Assembly: GCA_003230535.1 (NCBI GenBank) | Contig: QIEW01000386.1 | Location: forward strand, 1-17,305 | Source of the DNA: a bacterium | GTDB lineage: Bacteria; SZUA-182; SZUA-191 | Length of the DNA: 17,305 bases | Direction of reading: 5' to 3' | Shown here: in pieces, positions 13,341 through 17,305 of the stretch | How the letters are laid out: each line of letters starts with the position of its first letter | Position numbering within the stretch: the first letter of the stretch is position 1 | Made by a program: the position numbers and the translations under genes | Notes under the pieces: model-generated | Seen by the model: only the letters and a program-made list of their open reading frames with translations | Database searches by the model: none | Told to the model about the DNA's origin: nothing

Positions 13341-13677
13341 CAGACCCTCCCTTCCCTTTAGTCATCGACAATACGGATAATACCGAAATCAAGGCTGTGA
13401 AGATAACCGTAGTCTCATATAGAGTATCATAGCCCCTATAATCGAGGATCACACCTCCTACCACGCTGATAGAGGAGCCGTCAGGAATTGATCCGCGGTT
13501 GTAGCGCAGGGCTACGGAGTTTGCCTCCCGGGATACTTGAGAGGCCGGCACATCCGGAGAGATAAAGTCCGCATACCCCGGCAGGTGAGGATCGCCCACC
13601 GGCGATAAATGCATTACCACCACTATCATGCAGATGATAAACAGTCCAAAAAAGATAACGGCAACCGAACGTTTCAT
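13330..13677 (-). CDS. MbhE-like subunit (C-terminal MrpA domain as a separate protein)
   Basis: This 115-residue protein has an N-terminal membrane segment (about 5-23), a periplasmic loop including VGDPHLPGYADFISPD (about 27-42), and VVGGVILDYRGYDTLYETTV (73-92) followed by a second membrane segment. The 'ILDYRGxDTLxET' motif is the MbhE/C-terminal MrpA signature that links to MrpB. In Bacillus-type Mrp this part is fused into the large MrpA; here it stands alone as in Mbh/Mbs complexes. It starts 4 bp inside the DUF4040 gene and overlaps mrpB by 11 bp. Confidence 0.85.
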   Translation of the reverse strand: MKRSVAVIFFGLFIICMIVVVMHLSPVGDPHLPGYADFISPDVPASQVSREANSVALRYNRGSIPDGSSISVVGGVILDYRGYDTLYETTVIFTALISVLSVLSMTKGKGGSDAR

Positions 13678-13922
13678 TCTTCTTCCTTTGTAGTTCTGGA
13701 GAGGGTGGCAATAAACAGCATGGTGGTTACCCCGGCCCCGATAGCGGCTTCAGTCATGGCCACATCGGGAGAACGGAGGATCAAATAGGTAATGGCCATA
13801 GTAAAGCTGTAAGCGCTATAAATAATTACCGCCGTCAGAACATGCTTGGCCCTGACCGCAGCTACGGCCACCGCCATTAAAAACATCAGGATTATTATAT
13901 GTGCCAAGGTTACCAGATCCAC
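13674..13922 (-). CDS. DUF4040/MbhD-like subunit (MrpA C-terminal part)
   Basis: I start it at GTG 13922 because AGGAGAG lies 5 bases upstream; the frame is open to an ATG at 13967, but that N-terminus (SDFSGVHHRK) does not look like a membrane subunit. The 82-residue product has three membrane segments; YSFTMAITYLILRSPDVAMT and EAAIGAGVTTMLF are the DUF4040/MbhD marks ('l..PDVAlTEAavGag'). This corresponds to the membrane stretch just before the MbhE-like part of MrpA. It overlaps the MbhE-like gene by 4 bp. A 117-bp gap with a palindrome separates it from mrpG. Confidence 0.87.
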   Translation of the reverse strand: MDLVTLAHIIILMFLMAVAVAAVRAKHVLTAVIIYSAYSFTMAITYLILRSPDVAMTEAAIGAGVTTMLFIATLSRTTKEEE

Positions 13923-14030
13923 GGCTCTCTCCTTTCTATGATGAACTCCTGAAAAATCTGATAACACATATTCATATTATTCCCGTGCAACATGAATCCA
14001 TTATTTTTCAGATAGTTAAAACCAGCATAG

Positions 14031-14050
14031 ATTCCCGCTTCCGCGGGAAT
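14031..14050. repeat. 20-bp palindrome ATTCCC-N8-GGGAAT between mrpG and the DUF4040 gene
   Basis: ATTCCCGC, TTCC, GCGGGAAT: a perfect 8-bp stem with a 4-base loop. It has the ATTCCC(N8)GGGAAT form of small dispersed repeats known from Neisseria (dRS3) and seen, in similar forms, in other bacteria. It lies in a 162-bp gap inside the cluster (13923-14084); no U-tract follows on the minus strand. Confidence 0.6.
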
Positions 14051-14084
14051 GACAACTTTTTACGAGTTCATCTTCGATAGCTTT

Positions 14085-14438
14085 TTAGGCCTCCTGTTTA
14101 CCGGAGGCGGTGATATCGTGTTCGGTAGTGCCTTCACAAGGCGCCACGCCGGTACGGTGACACAGACGCAGGATAGCATGAATGGCGATTGGATTGGCAA
14201 ACAGCATAAACAGCATAATAATAAGAATTTTCAAGCTCTCATAAGGGTTAATGGTCATCCAATATATCCACGCTCCCAGCAGGCAAAGCAGAAACCCCGG
14301 ACTATCCCCCTTACCGGCCACATGCCCCCGGTTATAAGCGTCCGGCATCCTGATAATCCCTATCGTCGCCGTAATAAAGAAAAAAGTGCCCCCGAAGATA
14401 AGGAAAATTCCCACCCACTGGCAAATCAGGGCGATCAC
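14085..14438 (-). CDS. mrpG: Mrp complex subunit G
   Basis: This 117-residue protein has three membrane segments; TATIGIIRMPDAYNRGHVAG (23-42), then KGDSPG, is the MrpG family signature ('GxiGlxRxPDxYtRxHA.gkadT.G'). The tail (about 90-117) is polar. It overlaps mrpF by 4 bp. MrpG, with MrpE and MrpF, forms the small end of the Mrp complex and is required for its assembly and activity in studied systems. Confidence 0.92.
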   Translation of the reverse strand: MIALICQWVGIFLIFGGTFFFITATIGIIRMPDAYNRGHVAGKGDSPGFLLCLLGAWIYWMTINPYESLKILIIMLFMLFANPIAIHAILRLCHRTGVAPCEGTTEHDITASGKQEA

Positions 14439-14710
14439 TTATCCAACCTCCTAAACTCCAGATACTTCACAAAACCTATGGTAGCTACATACAATAACAA
14501 CGCATATACCATCGCCAGATCAAAGAAAAACCCATTTTTAAACACCACCCCGACTAACACAAAGATAACTACCGCCTTAGTGCCGATTATATTTATTCCG
14601 ATGACCCGATCAAGCATAGTAGGACCCGATACCGCCCGGTAAAGACAGAAAAAAATGGTTATCGAGAGAATAACCATCGCGATCTTGGAGGCCGAGATGA
14701 AAGGTCCCAT
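14435..14710 (-). CDS. mrpF: Mrp complex subunit F
   Basis: This 91-residue protein has three membrane segments. FFCLYRAVSGPTMLDRVIGI then NIIGTKAVVI matches the MrpF signature 'R...GPt..DRv...n..g.k'. The Asp of DRV is conserved in the family and is thought to lie on the ion path. Its start overlaps the mrpE stop (TAATG), and its end overlaps mrpG by 4 bp, showing an intact mrpEFG core. Confidence 0.92.
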   Translation of the reverse strand: MGPFISASKIAMVILSITIFFCLYRAVSGPTMLDRVIGINIIGTKAVVIFVLVGVVFKNGFFFDLAMVYALLLYVATIGFVKYLEFRRLDK

Positions 14711-15285
14711 TAAGCAGCCCCCTTCCGATAGATATTCTGAATTTTCTCCACAAACCCCTTATTATCCATCATGTCCTTTACGCCGTCCTGACTGATACAG
14801 TGCACCCAAAAAGTACTCCCGCCATCCTTCTTTTTTATAGCGTCTATCGTAATGGTGCCGGGAGTAAGAGTGATGGAATTGGCGTTCAAGGTTATCTGAA
14901 GGTCGTCGGTCAATGGAGTATCGAATTTGATAATCCCGGGCGAGATATCTATCTTAGAGCGCATTACGCGTCTGGCGACATCTATACCGGCAAGAAGTAT
15001 CTGACTGATAAGGTAGATAACGTAGGCAAACAGTTTAATTAGGTTGGGCAGGCGGTGGTCGGTAATCTCATCAGAGGTTAAGATGGGAAACTTAACCAAC
15101 TTGGCTATTCCTACAGCCAGCAGCAACCCGATTACCGTATGCTGAATTAGATCGTTTATCCCCCTGGCGGAAAAAGGATCAGCGGGAATGGAAATAATCA
15201 TCCAAAACAAGAACAGCAAAATTACGGTAACCCGGAATTCCTTGCGCTTGGCGGCATCGTTTTTGTTGGAGGCGTTTCCTCCCAT
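14710..15285 (-). CDS. mrpE: Mrp complex subunit E
   Basis: I choose the ATG at 15285, which lies 7 bases from GGGAGG; the ATG at 15291 is only 2 bases from it. The product is 191 residues, longer than usual MrpE (about 160) because of a basic start (NASNKNDAAKRKEFRV). Two or three membrane segments are followed by the cytoplasmic domain with DISPGIIKFDTPLTDDLQIT and LNANSITLTPGTITIDA, the clear MrpE signature. It is the first gene of the cluster, 1 bp overlapping mrpF, and lies downstream of a candidate promoter at 15397-15425. Confidence 0.92.
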   Translation of the reverse strand: MGGNASNKNDAAKRKEFRVTVILLFLFWMIISIPADPFSARGINDLIQHTVIGLLLAVGIAKLVKFPILTSDEITDHRLPNLIKLFAYVIYLISQILLAGIDVARRVMRSKIDISPGIIKFDTPLTDDLQITLNANSITLTPGTITIDAIKKKDGGSTFWVHCISQDGVKDMMDNKGFVEKIQNIYRKGAA

Positions 15286-15368
15286 CCCCATTCCTCCCGG
15301 CTAAGCAAAATCACACCACTCCCCCTCAGGCTAATCTAATAACCCGACGGACAGAACGCCACAGGCTT

Positions 15369-15380
15369 ACCCCATGGGGT
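15369..15380. promoter_or_regulatory. 12-bp palindrome in the Mrp leader, possible operator
   Basis: ACCCCATGGGGT is a perfect self-complementary 12-mer placed about 10 to 20 bp downstream of the start point predicted from the candidate promoter. A repressor dimer could bind there. No second copy was seen in the window. Confidence 0.3.
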
Positions 15381-15396
15381 TCTTCAATCTAACATC

Positions 15397-15425
15397 AATA
15401 TAATTTTTAGGTAGTAATTAATAAA
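15397..15425 (-). promoter_or_regulatory. Candidate sigma-70-type promoter for the Mrp cluster
   Basis: On the minus strand, TTTATT (-35, weak) and TATATT (-10, five of six consensus bases) are 17 bp apart. Transcription would start near 15390, about 105 bp before the mrpE start codon. The -10 match and spacing support it; the -35 is poor. Confidence 0.35.
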
Positions 15426-15930
15426 AGGTGAGCTACTAGAGAAGAAGATTTGCACTAACTGCTGATTGATGGAAAAGGCGCTTCCAGGCGCTGAACTGCT
15501 TTTTGGCTTAAAATCTTACAACTCTGCCCCAACCCCCCTTAATACTTCTTGCTCTCTTCCCCAATCCCCAGGGGAAAATATTATGCCTAATGATCTGCAA
15601 AACTTCCTGAATACACCCCCGCCCATCTTAATGGTCTTTATCCGATTAATTATCAATAACGCCAACGACTACCCATACAATTAATGTAAGATATAATAAT
15701 ATTGTTTGCTAATATTTGTCAATAGAAAAATATCGAAAAATCTAACCTTAAAAGGTGAAAAAATTCTGTTTAACTCCTAAAATCAACGGTTTAAATAATG
15801 TTATCTGACAGAAATTATTAAAATTATTTTGCAATAATTAAAGTGAAATATTTTTTAAAACAATGTCTTGTTAGCTTCAGCAAATCCTTTACCGGCAGAA
15901 GGCCATTATCTACAAATTGGGGACGGACCA

Positions 15931-16380
15931 TCACAAGTTCAACACCAGCGCCACTTCGGTACAATCCGGAAACTTAATGCACTTAACGCAATCAACCCAG
16001 ACTTTATGCGGCAACTCCCCTTTATCTACCAATCGAAATCCATGCCTCTGAAAAAACCCTGGATTATAGCTCAATGCGAACAGTTTAGAGAGACCCAAAT
16101 CCCGGGCTTCTCGAATCTTTGAAAGAAGAAGCTGAGAGCCAATTCCCTGTCGAATATTTTTTGGGGAAACAGCCAGCGAACGTACTTCAGCTAAGTCTTC
16201 CCAGGTTATCTGTAAAGCGCAGGTTCCCACAATTTCCCGGTGTGCTTCATATACTGAAAAATCCCTTAACGAATCAAAGACCTCATGTAAGGATAAGGCC
16301 AGCATCTCACCTCTTTCTCCATAATAATTTACTAACCGCTGAATATTTTTGGCATCAGTGACTCTGGCGGCGCGTATCAA
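15931..16380 (-). CDS. GNAT acetyltransferase, short N-acetylglutamate-synthase-like type
   Basis: This 149-residue protein has a single GNAT domain. VRSLAVSPKNIRQGIGSQLL (66-85) contains the acetyl-CoA loop RQGIGS; NPGFFQRHGF (106-115) is the usual C-terminal GNAT motif. The C-terminal LPHKVWVDCVKCIKFPDCTE (123-142), with Cys131, Cys134 and Cys140, is the feature of the short ArgA-like group that makes N-acetylglutamate for arginine synthesis in some bacteria; the cysteines may bind a metal. The start is TTG (16380) with GGAAAGGG about 7 bases upstream. No arginine gene is next to it, so the substrate is inferred from the family only. Confidence 0.82.
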   Translation of the reverse strand: MIRAARVTDAKNIQRLVNYYGERGEMLALSLHEVFDSLRDFSVYEAHREIVGTCALQITWEDLAEVRSLAVSPKNIRQGIGSQLLLSKIREARDLGLSKLFALSYNPGFFQRHGFRLVDKGELPHKVWVDCVKCIKFPDCTEVALVLNL

Positions 16381-16544
16381 AGATCAACCCTTTCCCGCTT
16401 TTTAATGCGACAGTCAGCCGCAATAATACCCTCTCTTACAGGGCGTCGACACCACGCATCAAGTTGTCGCCGATTAAACGCGAATTTCCTCCATTACAAC
16501 TCCAACGATAGCATATTATTCGCCCATTAATCAACAAGTATATA

Positions 16545-16714
16545 TTAACCCGGATTATTCATAAATCCACGGTAAACATTGATGATGTTATTTGAATACA
16601 GTTGCTTACAAAATAACGGTCAAAAAACAAAATTTTTATACGAATCACCGAAAACTCCCGCTATGGAAGCGACCAACTCCGAGCGTGTTTATGATCCCGA
16701 ATTATTCGGGTTAT
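16545..16714 (+). mobile_element. MITE-like repeat, copy B
   Basis: The core spans 16549-16710 (162 bp), flanked by TTAA (16545-16548) and TTAT (16711-16714). It begins CCCGGATTATTCATAAAT and ends CCGAATTATTCGGG, like copy A, which lies in the opposite orientation 6 kb away. No transposase is coded. In this orientation it precedes the HU/IHF gene. The CCCGAAT/ATTCGGG hairpin at its right end (about 16696-16710) is conserved in both copies; the internal CTCCCG/CGGGAG stem of copy A is broken here. Confidence 0.8.
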
Positions 16715-16801
16715 CTTTGGTTCCACAACCCCAGACAACAAGCATTATTTCGGCAATCTATTAGCTGTCGATAACATGATGTTGTTTTGTTAACATTTTT
16801 C

Positions 16802-16830
16802 TTGACTTGGGGGTAATATTATGTTAATTT
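16802..16830 (+). promoter_or_regulatory. Candidate promoter for the HU/IHF gene
   Basis: TTGACT (16802-16807, five of six bases) with a 17-bp spacer and TAATTT (16825-16830, weak). An alternative perfect TATAAT (16920-16925) has no good -35 and would put the start about 12 bases before the ATG, leaving the ribosome binding site almost at the 5' end. The region around is very A+T-rich. Confidence 0.35.
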
Positions 16831-16943
16831 TAAAAATTATTGAAATAATGCGTATTTCAAAAGAAAATTGTAACATGTACATTCGACTAGTCAGAGGAGC
16901 ATACCAATTAAAAAAATAGTATAATTCGGATGAAGGAGGAATT

Positions 16944-17219
16944 ATGACCAAACAGGATATTGTCAATCAAGTAGCGGCCGCCATAGACGTCAGCCCGCGG
17001 GAGGCTAAGACGGTGGTGGAGGAAATCTTTGGTTGTCTGAAAAGAACATTAGAAAGTGGTATCGGAGTGGAAATTAGTGGTTTCGGAAAATTCATTATTC
17101 GCAAGAAAAATGCCCGGATTGGACGGAATCCTATGACGGGTAAATCCGCTGACATTTCCGCCAGGAAAGTGGTTACTTTTAAACCCTCCAAGCTTTTCCG
17201 TGAAGCAACAGACAACTAG
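16944..17219 (+). CDS. HU/IHF-family nucleoid protein
   Basis: This 91-residue protein has the complete HU/IHF fold: the helical start MTKQDIVNQVAAAIDVSPRE, VEISGFGKFIIRKKNARIGR (42-61), the arm tip RNPMTG (with the conserved Pro63 that intercalates in DNA) and ADISARKVVTFKPSKLFRE (69-87). The SGFGKF and RIGRNPMTG motifs are conserved; IHF-alpha and HU cannot be separated safely. It bends DNA and helps chromosome packing, recombination and transcription. AAGGAGG ends 4 bases before the ATG. It is one of only two forward genes here and starts 230 bp after the MITE-like repeat. Confidence 0.95.
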   Translation: MTKQDIVNQVAAAIDVSPREAKTVVEEIFGCLKRTLESGIGVEISGFGKFIIRKKNARIGRNPMTGKSADISARKVVTFKPSKLFREATDN

Positions 17220-17225
17220 GCAGTG

Positions 17226-17254
17226 TTGATTAATTAATAATTAACTGTTATATT
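17226..17254 (+). promoter_or_regulatory. Sigma-70-type promoter for the gene at the right edge
   Basis: TTGATT (-35) and TATATT (-10) are exactly 17 bp apart and start 6 bp after the HU/IHF stop. The transcript would begin near 17261, about 25 bases before the next ATG. Confidence 0.6.
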
Positions 17255-17286
17255 ATCTCTTTGGATATATCACAAGGAGATAAACT

Positions 17287-17305
17287 ATGGCAGATGTAAG
17301 ACTTG
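17287..17305 (+). CDS. Partial CDS, start of a gene cut by the window edge
   Basis: ATG (17287) follows AAGGAGAT with a 6-base gap, so translation starts here; only MADVRL is visible. Ribosomal protein S21 proteins can begin in a similar way, but six residues are not enough to assign a family. Confidence 0.55.

Larger units (their letters stand above)
15292..15930. other. 639-bp non-coding region in front of the Mrp cluster
   Basis: It contains a candidate promoter (15397-15425), a 12-bp palindrome (15369-15380) and an A+T-rich part (15690-15870). The remaining sequence (15430-15690) shows short runs of C (CAACCCCCCTT, TACACCCCCGCCC) that are not coding-like; a plus-strand frame at 15466-15684 has no ribosome binding site or recognisable content. 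GGGGACGGACCATC at 15920-15933 resembles another common dispersed repeat end. No RNA gene was recognised. Confidence 0.5.

Noticed and set aside
14049-14642. 197-codon open frame on the plus strand
   Set aside because: It lies wholly opposite mrpG and mrpF, which have clear family signatures; its translation is low-complexity and has no membrane or domain pattern.
6706-15285. Membrane-bound hydrogenase or complex I operon
   Set aside because: No NiFe subunit, NuoB/C/D/I or NuoH-like gene occurs in the window; the cluster has only Mrp-type subunits.
15466-15684. 72-codon open frame on the plus strand in the long non-coding region
   Set aside because: No ribosome binding site, no domain, and C-rich runs giving Pro-rich low-complexity sequence.
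16377-16510. Open frame just upstream of the acetyltransferase, ending in TTGA overlap with its TTG start
   Set aside because: The frame has a stop at about 16504 and no start codon after it. It could be the tail of a decayed gene, but there is too little to support one.
16579-16764. Open frame of 61 codons overlapping MITE copy B
   Set aside because: The matching frame in copy A stops early, so it is not conserved as protein; the repeat structure explains the sequence.

Overview
This window looks like chromosomal DNA from an uncultured Gram-negative-type bacterium. Two lipobox proteins and one Sec-exported protein imply an outer envelope, and there is an HU/IHF protein. I cannot name the phylum from sequence alone. 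Nearly every gene lies on the minus strand; only the HU/IHF gene and the partial gene after it, at the right edge, read forward.

Region 1 (1-6600) is an accessory island crowded with small two-gene modules. Right to left, in transcription order, these are a BrnT/CopG-type pair, a duplicated hicB with a ruined hicA, a MNT/HEPN pair, a RelE-type toxin with its antitoxin, a truncated DUF433 fragment, a RelB/RelE-type pair, a HicB/HicA pair, and a YafQ/RelE-type pair. Two exported proteins, one decayed lipoprotein gene and one frameshifted exported-protein gene sit among them. A 71-bp element with inverted ends (TCAGGTC...GACCTGA) occurs three times in full and once truncated in this island, always at module boundaries. 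The left edge cuts a gene for a protein with an N-terminal membrane segment.

Region 2 (6650-15300) is one large minus-strand cluster for a Mrp-type multisubunit cation/proton antiporter: MrpE, MrpF, MrpG, a DUF4040 (MbhD-like) subunit, an MbhE-like subunit, MrpB, MrpC, then three different antiporter-type subunits, and finally a small membrane protein with a cytoplasmic tail containing 15 histidines. MrpA is not one large protein here. Its C-terminal parts are separate genes, as in archaeal Mbh/Mbs complexes, and its antiporter part seems to be represented by the second of the three large subunits. No hydrogenase or other oxidoreductase subunit is present, so this is either a stand-alone Mrp or a membrane arm whose partner lies elsewhere. 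Three internal gaps carry hairpins or an inserted repeat, and a good intrinsic terminator follows the His-rich gene.

Region 3 (15300-17305) holds a 640-bp non-coding stretch with a candidate promoter and a 12-bp palindrome in front of the Mrp cluster. It then holds a GNAT acetyltransferase of the short N-acetylglutamate-synthase-like type, a non-autonomous transposon-like repeat, an HU/IHF gene, and the first codons of another gene behind a good sigma-70-type promoter. The repeat (about 162 bp) has a second, inverted copy inside the Mrp cluster, between the first and second antiporter genes. The most unusual features are the His-tailed Mrp-associated protein with three antiporter subunits, the density of toxin-antitoxin modules punctuated by the 71-bp element, and the transposon-like repeat pair.
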